40,793 nucleotides of DNA, taken from positions 1 through 40,793 of IMG/VR virus record IMGVR_UViG_3300020204_000143, one strand, 5' to 3'. The position numbers and the translations under genes were made by a program. The DNA comes from a virus. The notes under the pieces are model-generated. The model searched no databases and was not told the origin of the DNA. It saw only the letters and a list, made by a program, of their open reading frames with translations. Positions 1 through 7,753 of the stretch are shown here, in pieces; the first letter of the stretch is position 1, and each line of letters begins with the position of its first letter.

Positions 1-53
1 GTCAATGCATAACCTATAAAACCACAACCACCTGTAACTAATACTTTTTTCAT
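1..53 (-). CDS. NAD-dependent epimerase/dehydratase, N-terminal fragment cut by window edge
   Basis: The ATG at 53-51 opens a frame that reads to the window edge as MKKVLVTGGCGFIGYAL. This is the first beta strand and the glycine-rich NAD(P)-binding loop (TGGxGFIG) of extended short-chain dehydrogenases such as UDP- or dTDP-sugar epimerases and dehydratases. The start overlaps the stop of the preceding gene in an ATGA, a usual sign of translational coupling. Sugar-nucleotide epimerases would supply donors to the glycosyltransferases encoded upstream. The substrate cannot be told from 17 residues. Confidence 0.8.
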   Translation of the reverse strand, partial: MKKVLVTGGCGFIGYAL

Positions 54-442
54 TGCTCTTCGTTGTGTGATTTATTATTTGTATAATGCCAAGCACTACC
101 ACTTGGATACTCATATGTAGTTGATGTGGATGGGTTATAGGAAATAGAACCATAACCAGGAGTAGTTGTAACTGCAAACCCAGGTGATGATGTACCAACT
201 GAACCCGTACTACAAGTTATCTTATATGGATTATCCATTGGGTTAGGATAGTGTGGGTGTTGCCAAGTTGGGAATTGTTGTATGTTTGGAACTCCTATAC
301 CTGGTCCAATTGGTGTACCAATTAAATCATTTACTTCTGCTAATTTATCTTTTAGTGCATCCCATTGTTTTGGTGTGGGTGCGTATTCGTGGCAGGCTTC
401 TACGAAACCTTTAAGCCATATAACGTATTCTTTTGATGTCAT
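50..442 (-). CDS. Conserved phage hypothetical protein with Pro/Ser/Thr/Gly-rich tail
   Basis: This is a 130-residue protein of unknown function. Residues 1-40 look like a short helical domain seen in many phage proteins: WLKGF near 9-13, then PTPKQWDALKDKL, then a valine. I recognise the pattern but know no function for it. From about residue 43 the chain turns into a low-complexity Pro, Gly, Ser, Thr and Tyr-rich tail that is probably disordered. There is no signal peptide or membrane segment. The gene sits two bases after the preceding stop and overlaps the epimerase start by four bases, so it belongs to the sugar-related operon by position only. Confidence 0.75.
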   Translation of the reverse strand: MTSKEYVIWLKGFVEACHEYAPTPKQWDALKDKLAEVNDLIGTPIGPGIGVPNIQQFPTWQHPHYPNPMDNPYKITCSTGSVGTSSPGFAVTTTPGYGSISYNPSTSTTYEYPSGSAWHYTNNKSHNEEQ

Positions 443-444
443 TA

Positions 445-915
445 TTATCTACCTTTTAATTGTGAGCGTTTATCTATTCCCGTAACATTCATATTCTTTG
501 GGGTCAATTCATTAACATCCATAGTCAATTCTATTACTTTTTGTAATCCACTTATTTTATATGTTCTATAAGCATCATTTGTTATGATTGGAACTTTAGC
601 AACTACATTTTCATAAAACTTTTTAGCACCACCCCTCATTTGCAATTTTTCAGTATTCTCATTTACAAATTTTCCAAAGAACTTTTTTATTAAATTTGGG
701 TTTACATTGGATACTTTTACGCAATGTAATATATCTTTACCTTGAGATACAAATAGTGTATAAATTATTGGTGCCGTTGTTTCTGTAAATTTACCTGTAG
801 TCCCATCTACATAATCGTATTCTTTTATAAGATAAAATTTACCCCTTGTCATTTTATTAGGAGCTACTACGTTTCTATCATCAATTGATTTACGATATAT
901 AGGATTGTAATTCAT
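445..915 (-). CDS. Hypothetical protein
   Basis: A 156-residue protein that I do not recognise. The N-terminal third contains KMTRGKFYLIKEYDYVDG, a beta-rich look, and the middle holds a basic helix-forming stretch (NPNLIKKFFGKF). The C-terminus is rich in Asn, Lys and Thr. There is no signal peptide, membrane helix or cysteine motif. It lies one base downstream of a glycosyltransferase and two bases upstream of the next gene, so it is almost certainly co-transcribed with them. Confidence 0.7.
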   Translation of the reverse strand: MNYNPIYRKSIDDRNVVAPNKMTRGKFYLIKEYDYVDGTTGKFTETTAPIIYTLFVSQGKDILHCVKVSNVNPNLIKKFFGKFVNENTEKLQMRGGAKKFYENVVAKVPIITNDAYRTYKISGLQKVIELTMDVNELTPKNMNVTGIDKRSQLKGR

Positions 916-916
916 A

Positions 917-2188
917 TTACTTACTTACCATTTTTAGTTTAGGTAACTGCATTGGTTGAAACGTTGGTTGTTTCTTATTATAAATACCATACTGATTTAA
1001 AATAGTATCAAACAATTGAGTCATTTTCGATAAACTGAAGTTTTGCTTATTTTGTTTACCTAATTGAAATGCTTCTATTTTATATTTGTCATAGTTTTTA
1101 TAGATATCTTTAATCAAAGGAAGTGCTTTAGAAACATTTACATTAAACCACTTTGCTTCTTTTAACAAAAAATTATCTGCTGCTGATTCGTGTACAGGCT
1201 TCAATTCACCATCTAACAATACCGCTCCACTTTTTAAAAAATCTAAATGCCCACTCCAATTACTTACTAAAATTGGTTTTCCTGTCAAACTGAATTCTAA
1301 TAATGGTCTACCAAATCCTTCACCTTTTGTAAAATTCAACATTGCTTTTACTTTTGGATGTTCATATAAACCATTCATTTGTGAAGGTGTTAAATCGCCA
1401 TGCAATAAATAAATAGAAACAGTTCCATAATCTTTACCTAAAGTTTGTCTTATATTTGATACAAGTCTTTCTCTATCAATCACACTAAATCCTGCGGTAG
1501 ATGTTTTTAAAACTAATGCTGGCTTTACTTTTTCATTTTTAAATGCCATAGCAAATGTTTTAATCATCATTCCCACATTCTTTCTATCTTCACCTAAGTC
1601 ACCCCTTAACCAATGTCCTACAAACAAAAATGCAAAATCTTCTTTAATTTCATCCAATTCACTAACAGTAGCAACTACATCAGTTCCAAAATCATTTTCA
1701 TCAAATCCTTCAAAAAGAACTTCAACAGGTTTTTGTATTCTGTGTTGACCAATTTGTTTACCAGTTTGCCTATCTTGCTCATTGTAAACCGTATCAACTA
1801 AACTTTTCTTTGAATGTTCTGATGGTACGATTATTAAATCCATTCGATTACATCCGTGAATCCAATCTAATGCACAATGGGTTGTTTCAATACCTGCAGT
1901 AATTCCGATGTTATAGAATCCTAATGGTTGAAATTCATTCGGAACGGTCACTTGAATATAAATATCTGGCTTTTGGTCAGGTTTTTGGATAATATTATTA
2001 ACAATCCATTTATGAAATTCATTTTCATAATTAAGAGCATCCATAGGAGTTGCACCCCATCTTGTACTGATTACTTTAATATCAAACTTATCTAATTTAT
2101 ATAATGATTGTAATAAATCTCTCGCGTGGTCTCCATATCCACTTCTCGTTGCTACGGGTGCCTGAAATACTAATGTTGGTTTACTCAT
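917..2188 (-). CDS. GT4-family (GT-B fold) glycosyltransferase
   Basis: A 423-residue glycosyltransferase of group 1. The N-terminal Rossmann half starts with a typical strand and glycine-rich loop (ATRSGYGDHARDLLQSL). The C-terminal half carries the nucleotide-sugar binding E-x7-E signature in EGFGRPLLEF followed by TGKPILVSNWSGHLDF. Such enzymes transfer a sugar from a nucleotide donor; the acceptor is unknown here. The next gene codes for a second GT4-type enzyme one base upstream, and an epimerase follows downstream. The two transferases differ enough that they are not a recent duplication. Possible targets are modified DNA bases, virion proteins or host surface glycans. Confidence 0.85.
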   Translation of the reverse strand: MSKPTLVFQAPVATRSGYGDHARDLLQSLYKLDKFDIKVISTRWGATPMDALNYENEFHKWIVNNIIQKPDQKPDIYIQVTVPNEFQPLGFYNIGITAGIETTHCALDWIHGCNRMDLIIVPSEHSKKSLVDTVYNEQDRQTGKQIGQHRIQKPVEVLFEGFDENDFGTDVVATVSELDEIKEDFAFLFVGHWLRGDLGEDRKNVGMMIKTFAMAFKNEKVKPALVLKTSTAGFSVIDRERLVSNIRQTLGKDYGTVSIYLLHGDLTPSQMNGLYEHPKVKAMLNFTKGEGFGRPLLEFSLTGKPILVSNWSGHLDFLKSGAVLLDGELKPVHESAADNFLLKEAKWFNVNVSKALPLIKDIYKNYDKYKIEAFQLGKQNKQNFSLSKMTQLFDTILNQYGIYNKKQPTFQPMQLPKLKMVSK

Positions 2189-2189
2189 A

Positions 2190-3569
2190 TTAGATGTTTA
2201 TCAATTTAAATTTTTTCTTTGGTTTCCAATTTTCAAATGCACCTTCCATACCTTCAATGAGTGCATCACACATAGCTTCTCTACTTAACTTACCTTCTCC
2301 CATCATCCACTTTCTACCTTTCAATCCAGCAGCTTTTCTATCTTCTATTGGAGTTTGATACCATTCCATAATCAAAGGCGATACATCTTCAAAATCAATT
2401 CTATCATCAAAAATATATGGTGTTGGAACTGAACCCGTTGTTGAACGAACTGGCCAAATTGGTTTTACCCAATCTCCCCAAACGTGTGTATTCTTTTTAT
2501 GCTTATTGTGTAAAGAACCAATTTCTAAATAATCTTCTGCAGTTAATAATTTACCACTACCCTTAACTCTGAATCCACATTGGTCTTGCAAACCACCCGT
2601 TACAGTTGTAATAATTGGAGTACCAGCCATAATTGATTCAGCTGTACCTAATCCAAACCCTTCGTTTGATGATAACATAATTGTTACATCTGCTAAATTG
2701 TAAAGATAGTTTAGTTCTTCTTCTTTTAGTTTTTCATCTACAAATATGATATTTGCATCTGGCATCAAATGTTCTGCTGTTTTTATCAAATCAGTACCAT
2801 GTTCTTCAACAGGTTTTGTTTTCATAACTAAAACAACCTTATCTCTTTTTTCTTCCGGTAATGCTTCTCTAAATGCGTTGAATGCCAACATCACATCAAT
2901 AGGCTGCTTTCTTCTAATATTTCTATTTGTCCAATAAAGAACAAATTCATATTCTTTATCGCCAAATATTTTATTTTTGAAATCAGTTGGAACATCTACG
3001 GGTTTATAGATATCTGAACGAATACCATGTGGTACATAACTTACTTGCCAATCTTCTGGCTTAGTCCAATGTTTTTCTTTATCCCAACTCCAAACTCTTT
3101 TAGTAATACCATAAGTTTGTTTTGAAATACATCCAATCCAATCACAACTTTCGTAGTAATCTCTATTGTATTTTGGGTCTGGCAAATCATCCCAAATATG
3201 ATAAAAGAACAAAGGTACTGATTGGCGGATTTCATGTTCAATCTCATATAACCAAATCCAATATCTTGGGTCGGTGAAGTGTAGAATTGCATCCGGTTTT
3301 TCCATCATTAACAATTGACGAATAATATCGGCATTTCCATATCCATCAAACGGATATATTTTAACATTAGCATCTTCAACTCCTGTTTGCTTTCTAACGT
3401 CCTCATTTAAATCGAATATTTTTCCTGCTTCTGGGTGTTTGATTGCTGCACCTAATTGTACCCAATCGTACTTATGTACTGTACCTAAAACCAATTGCTT
3501 TGATACATTAGCTATACCACTAGCCATTCTAAGGTCATCGGAGAGTAACAGAATTTTCTTTTTTGCCAT
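2190..3569 (-). CDS. GT4-family (GT-B fold) glycosyltransferase
   Basis: A 459-residue group 1 glycosyltransferase. The N-terminus (KKKILLLSDDLRMASGIANV) is the first strand and loop of the acceptor domain. The C-terminal donor domain shows SSNEGFGLGTAESIMAGTPII, with the E-x7-E pair that contacts the nucleotide sugar. An aromatic-rich linker (YWTNRNIRRKQP) precedes the donor domain, where GT4 enzymes usually begin their second Rossmann fold. The start is preceded by an A-rich AAAAAGTT leader, the common pattern in this genome. It is followed after one base by the second GT4 gene, which suggests a two-step sugar addition, but substrates cannot be read from sequence. Confidence 0.85.
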   Translation of the reverse strand: MAKKKILLLSDDLRMASGIANVSKQLVLGTVHKYDWVQLGAAIKHPEAGKIFDLNEDVRKQTGVEDANVKIYPFDGYGNADIIRQLLMMEKPDAILHFTDPRYWIWLYEIEHEIRQSVPLFFYHIWDDLPDPKYNRDYYESCDWIGCISKQTYGITKRVWSWDKEKHWTKPEDWQVSYVPHGIRSDIYKPVDVPTDFKNKIFGDKEYEFVLYWTNRNIRRKQPIDVMLAFNAFREALPEEKRDKVVLVMKTKPVEEHGTDLIKTAEHLMPDANIIFVDEKLKEEELNYLYNLADVTIMLSSNEGFGLGTAESIMAGTPIITTVTGGLQDQCGFRVKGSGKLLTAEDYLEIGSLHNKHKKNTHVWGDWVKPIWPVRSTTGSVPTPYIFDDRIDFEDVSPLIMEWYQTPIEDRKAAGLKGRKWMMGEGKLSREAMCDALIEGMEGAFENWKPKKKFKLINI

Positions 3570-3586
3570 AACTTTTTAGTTCGTTC

Positions 3587-3784
3587 TTAAAATTGTGAGC
3601 CACTAATTTGTAGGGCTGTGTGTTCATTTAGTTGTTTTCTAAATTTTTCATTTTTGGTGTAAAGGTCTAAAGTTCTATTAACAAGTCTTTGAAAGTTTAA
3701 TCCACCTTGAATGGTAGATATTTTAAAATCCTCATCATATAACCTTTTTATAACTTTAACCGTAGTTAATTTTAAATCTGCCAT
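3587..3784 (-). CDS. Small basic protein, possible ribbon-helix-helix DNA binder
   Basis: A 65-residue protein starting MADLKLTTVKVIK. I chose the ATG at 3784 over one 24 bases upstream because the upstream start would place its codons in the palindrome at 3796-3819. The pattern of a short polar strand (LKLTTVKVI) followed by two predicted helices (residues about 28-40 and 43-54) resembles Arc/MetJ-type ribbon-helix-helix proteins, but there is no decisive motif. It could regulate its own operon through the adjacent dyad; this is inference. It lies 17 bases upstream of the glycosyltransferase gene. Confidence 0.6.
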   Translation of the reverse strand: MADLKLTTVKVIKRLYDEDFKISTIQGGLNFQRLVNRTLDLYTKNEKFRKQLNEHTALQISGSQF

Positions 3785-3795
3785 AGTTGATAATA

Positions 3796-3819
3796 TTTGT
3801 ATATACATATATATACAAA
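3796..3819. repeat. 24-bp near-perfect palindrome in an intergenic gap
   Basis: The arms TTTGTATATA and TATATACAAA are exact inverted copies separated by the four bases CATA. The dyad fills most of the 38-base gap between the nuclease gene and the small basic gene. On the minus-strand transcript it is not followed by a T-run, so it is a poor terminator. It fits better as an operator or a promoter-region element for the small gene. Confidence 0.6.
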
Positions 3820-3822
3820 AAA

Positions 3823-4683
3823 TTATTTTCCATCACAATATGTTCCGTAAAATTCACACCATCCACATAATTTAGATGGCTTCTTAAAAAATTCTACATC
3901 AGTTCGATACGAACCATCAGTATTAAAAACATTATCTACAAATGTATTAAACTCATTCCAAGCTTTATTAATAGATTGTTTACCATTTGCTGGAACGTGT
4001 CTACTAATACGTGGAATATTATATTCAGTATTTTTGGAAACCTTTCTTTTTAGAATAATAAACTCAACATCTATCATATCCATAGAAACTCCTAACATTT
4101 CTGAATAAAACTTTTTGTAAAGAAGTATTTGTGCGTTTTTAGTTGGGTCTTTCTTTTGGTATTTATTCCAACCCGATGTAGATGTTTTGAAATCTATGAT
4201 TCGATATTTGTTATCGAACTTACTTCTAACTACTAAATCTATGAATCCTAAAAAATTGATATGCTCTCTAATTTTTGTATTGATTGGTTGCTCAATAGCA
4301 ACTAACTCATCATACTTTAGAGAAAAGAAGTTGTTGAAGTTTTTAGATTTTTGAAAGTAATCCAATATAAGATTACCATCTTCTAAAAACTCTACCAATT
4401 CTTCTTTAGTACAGATTGGTTCTTTACCTTCGTTAGATTCTTTGAGATAAATCTCTCTCATTTTTTCTTTAAGAAATGCTTTAGTATCCATTCCCTTATC
4501 TGCTTGTGATTTGGAGATACGAAGGCATCTACTTAAATACTCTTGCAACGTTTCGTGCATTGCTGAACCAAATACTGAATGTATATTGGATGTGGATTGT
4601 GATAATCCATCAATGTAACTTAGTTTGTATTGTTGTGGGCAACTGCTCCACATACTATATTGTGAAAATGATACTCTAGCCAT
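3823..4683 (-). CDS. PD-(D/E)XK nuclease of the Cas4/AddB-RecB type with Fe-S cysteines
   Basis: A 286-residue RecB-family exonuclease. The core motif is visible as GFIDLVV followed by YRIIDFKTS, which gives the D...D-x-K metal-binding triad. An N-terminal cysteine (C15, in SSCPQQYKLSY) and three C-terminal cysteines (C273, C276, C283 in LCGWCEFYGTYC) form the split four-Cys pattern that holds a 4Fe-4S cluster in Cas4 and AddB. Family members degrade DNA with 5'-to-3' or mixed polarity. In a phage this could serve recombination, end processing or host DNA breakdown. It has its own promoter of the TTTG-N20-TATATTTG type, with the ATG four bases after the -7 box. It is not part of a CRISPR locus; no repeats are present. 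Confidence 0.85.
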   Translation of the reverse strand: MARVSFSQYSMWSSCPQQYKLSYIDGLSQSTSNIHSVFGSAMHETLQEYLSRCLRISKSQADKGMDTKAFLKEKMREIYLKESNEGKEPICTKEELVEFLEDGNLILDYFQKSKNFNNFFSLKYDELVAIEQPINTKIREHINFLGFIDLVVRSKFDNKYRIIDFKTSTSGWNKYQKKDPTKNAQILLYKKFYSEMLGVSMDMIDVEFIILKRKVSKNTEYNIPRISRHVPANGKQSINKAWNEFNTFVDNVFNTDGSYRTDVEFFKKPSKLCGWCEFYGTYCDGK

Positions 4684-4687
4684 ATAA

Positions 4688-4719
4688 CAAATATACGAAA
4701 TTTATTTAAAAAAACCAAA
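4688..4719 (-). promoter_or_regulatory. Bacteroidetes-type promoter for the Cas4-like nuclease
   Basis: On the minus strand TTTG (4719-4716) is followed by a 20-base spacer and TATATTTG (4695-4688), matching the Bacteroidetes -33/-7 consensus (TTG and TAnnTTTG). Only TTAT separates the -7 box from the ATG at 4683, so the transcript should be leaderless or nearly so. The promoter occupies the whole gap after the gp62-like stop. Confidence 0.75.
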
Positions 4720-4722
4720 GAA

Positions 4723-5175
4723 TTATATCTTTAATTTTAGTTTCGTAATTTGTTTTTTCTCTATTCCGTACTTTTCACAAATGTATTTAATATTTTCTCT
4801 ACCTTCTCTAGTAGAGTATAAGATATCAATATATTCTAATGCCTGTGATTCTGGCACTGTAAATTCTTTCTTAATTAACTCAACTAAAAATTCTTCGTAT
4901 TTTTCATCAGCTTTTCCTTTTGTATATTTTAGATATTGCTTTCCTTTTGGAAGAACATTAATATACAATTTGTACATATCCTTTGGTTCTAAGGTTTGAG
5001 TTAATGGTAATAACGATGCAATAAGCTCAACCCATTCCGGCTTCATAGATAAGAATCGGTTAATCATAAAGTTGCTCCACGATTTTTTATCTTCTTCTGA
5101 AAGTTTACTGAAGTAGTTTGGGTCTTGCTCTGCAGTTATTGCATTTAAATGGTCAAATAACTTTTTAGCCGCCAT
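4723..5175 (-). CDS. 62: Clamp loader small subunit, T4 gp62-like
   Basis: A 150-residue helical protein. T4 gp62 has the pattern YSKFMVENALSQFPE ... PRGKRYGKW, and here WSNFMINRFLSMKPEW (about 33-48) and LPKGKQYLKYTKGK (about 75-88) occupy the same places. gp62 is the small partner of gp44; together they load the gp45 clamp at primer ends using ATP. It is shorter than T4 gp62 (187 residues), mainly at the N-terminus. The gp44-like gene is two genes upstream, with a zinc-ribbon gene between. The start overlaps the zinc-ribbon gene by 11 bases, which suggests coupled translation to balance the complex. Confidence 0.8.
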   Translation of the reverse strand: MAAKKLFDHLNAITAEQDPNYFSKLSEEDKKSWSNFMINRFLSMKPEWVELIASLLPLTQTLEPKDMYKLYINVLPKGKQYLKYTKGKADEKYEEFLVELIKKEFTVPESQALEYIDILYSTREGRENIKYICEKYGIEKKQITKLKLKI

Positions 5176-5419
5176 TATTTTCTTCTTTTGTACTTCTTAA
5201 TTCATCAGGTAAAAATTCATCTAATGGTTTACCACAATTAGTACATAAAGGTACTTCGAATGGCATTACGGTATCTCTATCACCGCCGGTTAATAATTTA
5301 GATGCCTTACGAAATCTATACCCCATCATAAATAACAAGTTACCACAATGTCTACATGCTATATCACGTGTATTTTTTAAATCAATTTGTTGTGGTGCTT
5401 GGAATTGCATGTTTTCCAT
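5165..5419 (-). CDS. Small zinc-ribbon protein
   Basis: An 84-residue protein with two CxxC knuckles, C22/C25 (ACRHCGN) and C59/C62 (LCTNCGK), separated by 33 residues. This is a classic zinc-ribbon. The ends are polar and acidic. It sits between the two clamp-loader genes, overlapping each, so it is probably made with them. Small zinc-ribbons in phages often bind nucleic acid or RNA polymerase, but I cannot assign one of these roles. In T4 the late-transcription factors gp33 and gp55 contact the sliding clamp; this protein is not obviously either of them. Confidence 0.8.
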   Translation of the reverse strand: MENMQFQAPQQIDLKNTRDIACRHCGNLLFMMGYRFRKASKLLTGGDRDTVMPFEVPLCTNCGKPLDEFLPDELRSTKEENNGG

Positions 5420-6366
5420 TATTTAATAATATTTAAAATTTGAATAATTGTACTCATAAAAACTATTTCTTTATCTACTACTAAAGCATCTTTGGATAAT
5501 CCATCTGCGATAGTTAAGATTACATTTGCTTTATTGTCACTTGCGTAATCATCTACTTTATCATACAACATTGAATACATTTCCGAATAATCATTTAATC
5601 GATTATCTGCTACCGCCTGTCTGATTTTCATAAATAGATTACGTTTATCATCTGATGATTTTAGTAAATCAATCAATTTAGTTTGAAAGTTTGATTCCAC
5701 CATAATTGTATGGTCTACTTTCAATTCACCTTTAGCTGATTGTAGTTGACAGGTGTTTAAGATTCTACGAATATCAGGGTAATATGAATTGATAATATCA
5801 GCCATATTCTTTGGTTCGTATTTAATCTTTTCTGCATCTAAAATTTTAACAACCTGTACTGCTACATCTTTTTTAGTTGGTGGTGTAATTGCAAATGCTT
5901 GGCAACGGCTTTGAATAGGGTCAATAATTTTCTCAATGTAATTACAAGTCAAAATGAATCGGCAATGCTTACTAAATGTTTCCATTAAGTTTCTTAGAAT
6001 TGCTTGTGCGTTTGGAGTCATATAATCGAACTCATCAAGGATAATCACTTTGTATCCTGCAAAACCTACCGAAGATGCAAAGTTCTTTACCTTTGTTCTT
6101 ACAGTATCTACATTGTTTTCATCCGATGCGTTGATAATCATACTATCACATTTGATTGTGTTTACGATTAACTTTGCTAATGTAGTTTTACCTGTTCCCG
6201 CTTTACCATACAACAATAGATGTGGAATATCATTATTTTCTAAATATTGCTGAATAGTTTCTTTGATAGTTTCATTACCAACATAATCAGCAAGCGTTTG
6301 TGGGCGGTATTTCTCTACCCATAAACTATGCTCTCTTTTGTTTATATCGTTTGCGAAAAAACTCAT
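5419..6366 (-). CDS. 44: Clamp loader large subunit, T4 gp44/RFC-like AAA+ ATPase
   Basis: A 315-residue AAA+ ATPase. The RFC signature EKYRPQTLADYVG is at 18-30. Walker A is GKAGTGKTT (54-62), Walker B is VIILDEFD (107-114), sensor 1 is LTCNY (139-143), and the SRC arginine-finger motif is at 153-155. Length matches T4 gp44 (319). It assembles with the gp62-like subunit and opens the gp45 clamp for the family B polymerase. The stop shares one base with the zinc-ribbon start (TAATG) and the gene lies two bases after the MazG-like gene. Confidence 0.95.
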   Translation of the reverse strand: MSFFANDINKREHSLWVEKYRPQTLADYVGNETIKETIQQYLENNDIPHLLLYGKAGTGKTTLAKLIVNTIKCDSMIINASDENNVDTVRTKVKNFASSVGFAGYKVIILDEFDYMTPNAQAILRNLMETFSKHCRFILTCNYIEKIIDPIQSRCQAFAITPPTKKDVAVQVVKILDAEKIKYEPKNMADIINSYYPDIRRILNTCQLQSAKGELKVDHTIMVESNFQTKLIDLLKSSDDKRNLFMKIRQAVADNRLNDYSEMYSMLYDKVDDYASDNKANVILTIADGLSKDALVVDKEIVFMSTIIQILNIIK

Positions 6367-6368
6367 AA

Positions 6369-6668
6369 TTAATTTTTTATAAAAACTCCGTTTTCTGTTT
6401 TACCTTTTCTATCTCTGATTTCATTCCAAGCTGCTTCTAAACATTCAACTGGCTCCAAACCTAATTGCTTTGATAAAATAATCAGAGTTACAAACGAATC
6501 ACCGATACCATCTTTTATTTCTTCATCTTTAGATTTCAATAAAGCACCTGCAGTTTCACCCACTTCTTCTAACACCTTTAACATTTGTTTAGGTGCATTA
6601 TCCGGAACTAAAATCCCTTTATCATGTGCCCATTGAGTCACATTTTCTATTAAATTATCGAAACTCAT
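6369..6668 (-). CDS. MazG-like nucleotide pyrophosphohydrolase
   Basis: A 99-residue all-alpha NTP-PPase of the MazG-like type. The metal-binding helices are seen as EEVGE (34-38) and DGIGD (53-57). The end AWNEIRDRKGKTENGVFIKN is typical of the phage members. The family hydrolyses (d)NTPs to NMPs and pyrophosphate; in phages it may clear unwanted nucleotides such as dUTP or host-base dNTPs, or lower (p)ppGpp-related signals. The gene lies in the replication operon between the clamp and the clamp loader. That setting fits nucleotide-pool control, which would also matter if modified bases are used. Confidence 0.85.
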   Translation of the reverse strand: MSFDNLIENVTQWAHDKGILVPDNAPKQMLKVLEEVGETAGALLKSKDEEIKDGIGDSFVTLIILSKQLGLEPVECLEAAWNEIRDRKGKTENGVFIKN

Positions 6669-6671
6669 AGT

Positions 6672-6977
6672 TTAGTTTTTACTTTCTAATTCTCTTTGTT
6701 TTTTTGATTCTTCGCTAATTGGTCTTGGGAATATACTAAATTCCATACCATTTTGTCTAAATGTTAATCTATCGCTTTCGTTTGGTTGAATTTGCAATAC
6801 CAATGGAGAAGCTTCTGAGTTTTCATTATTCCAAGCGAATACTACTGGTTCATTGTTAAAAAATTGAAAACACCATTCTGCGTCCTGAATAACTTTTGGT
6901 TGTTGGGGTTCAACACTACCTTGCTCTGGTGGAAATAATTCTAATTGTTCCATTTCTTTTTTCTTAGCCATTTTCAT
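6672..6977 (-). CDS. Hypothetical protein with a QLELF clamp-binding-type motif
   Basis: A 101-residue protein with no recognised domain. After a basic start (MKMAKKKEME) residues 11-15 read QLELF, followed by two prolines. This is nearly the bacterial beta-clamp-binding pentapeptide QL(S/D)LF and also resembles a short PIP box. The rest is polar, with a beta-like middle (PVVFAWNN) and a charged C-terminus. The start codon overlaps the sliding clamp stop by one base (TAATG). A clamp-binding peptide directly downstream of the clamp gene suggests a clamp partner, but function is inferred from the motif and position only. Confidence 0.7.
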   Translation of the reverse strand: MKMAKKKEMEQLELFPPEQGSVEPQQPKVIQDAEWCFQFFNNEPVVFAWNNENSEASPLVLQIQPNESDRLTFRQNGMEFSIFPRPISEESKKQRELESKN

Positions 6978-7690
6978 TAATTTTGAATTTCTACTAAATA
7001 ATATTTACAAACGAACTCATCAATAATGAATTCAACGTGAGCTAATCCATCAGCTGATACTTTGAGTTTAGCGGATGTTGCTTCTTTATTAGCCGTTAAA
7101 ATTTCTTTTAGATACTTAGCGGAGAATGAAATGGGTTTAACTTCACCAGCGAATCCTTTTTCACAAGTGAATGTTACTCTATTTGTAGAGATTGTTGAAT
7201 AACCAATAGCCATTTTCAAATCACCACCTTCAGTAAATACAGTGAAAGTATCAATATCGGATAATGCACCTTTTGCTTTGATAAATTTATCAATCATAGT
7301 GGATGCCATTTCGATTGAAATACCGAATTCTGGTAATTGTTTCAAATCAGGTACCGCAGGAATTACACCTAAATCTGCTAATTGGTAAGATGTTTCAGTT
7401 TCTTCTGAATTTAATTTCAATACAGTTGCTTTATCACCTACTGTATCTACATTAAGATTAATATCATTATCCAAAATACCAATAAGGTTTTTCAATAATG
7501 ATGTGGTATAAATACCAATGTTGAATGGTTTTGATGTAAAGCCATTAAAATCCACTTCACCAAGCATTGTCTTGTCATCAGAAATAAAACGTACTGAAAG
7601 TTTGTTACCTTCTGCGTTCCAAGCTACTGATTCAATAACTCCACCCAATGAATACTTTTGAATGAATCGTGTTAAATTGTTTTTGTTCAT
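6977..7690 (-). CDS. 45: DNA polymerase sliding clamp, T4 gp45-like
   Basis: A 237-residue protein with the length (T4 gp45 is 228) and alternating strand/helix pattern of the phage trimeric clamp. It lies between the family B polymerase and the clamp loader, exactly where a T4-type clamp is expected. Segments such as LLKNLIGILDND and EMASTMIDKFIKAKGALSD fit the long helices that line the central channel. It tethers the polymerase to DNA and in T4 also couples replication to late transcription. A TTTG-N20-TATATTTG promoter lies upstream with a 31-base leader, so this gene starts the clamp/loader operon. Confidence 0.85.
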   Translation of the reverse strand: MNKNNLTRFIQKYSLGGVIESVAWNAEGNKLSVRFISDDKTMLGEVDFNGFTSKPFNIGIYTTSLLKNLIGILDNDINLNVDTVGDKATVLKLNSEETETSYQLADLGVIPAVPDLKQLPEFGISIEMASTMIDKFIKAKGALSDIDTFTVFTEGGDLKMAIGYSTISTNRVTFTCEKGFAGEVKPISFSAKYLKEILTANKEATSAKLKVSADGLAHVEFIIDEFVCKYYLVEIQN

Positions 7691-7721
7691 AATCTAGTTT
7701 TTAAATTTTATTTTATAATTA

Positions 7722-7753
7722 CAAATATAAGGAAATATTTTGAATGTTCCAAA
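7722..7753 (-). promoter_or_regulatory. Bacteroidetes-type promoter for the clamp/clamp-loader operon
   Basis: TTTG (7753-7750), a 20-base spacer and TATATTTG (7729-7722) on the minus strand. The -33 box directly abuts the polymerase stop codon. The ATG of the clamp is 31 bases beyond the -7 box, so unlike several others this promoter gives a true 5' leader. Confidence 0.75.

Noticed and set aside
3823-4683. CRISPR-associated cas4 with an array.
   Set aside because: No regularly spaced repeats occur anywhere in the window and no other cas-like gene is present; stand-alone Cas4-like nucleases are common in phages.
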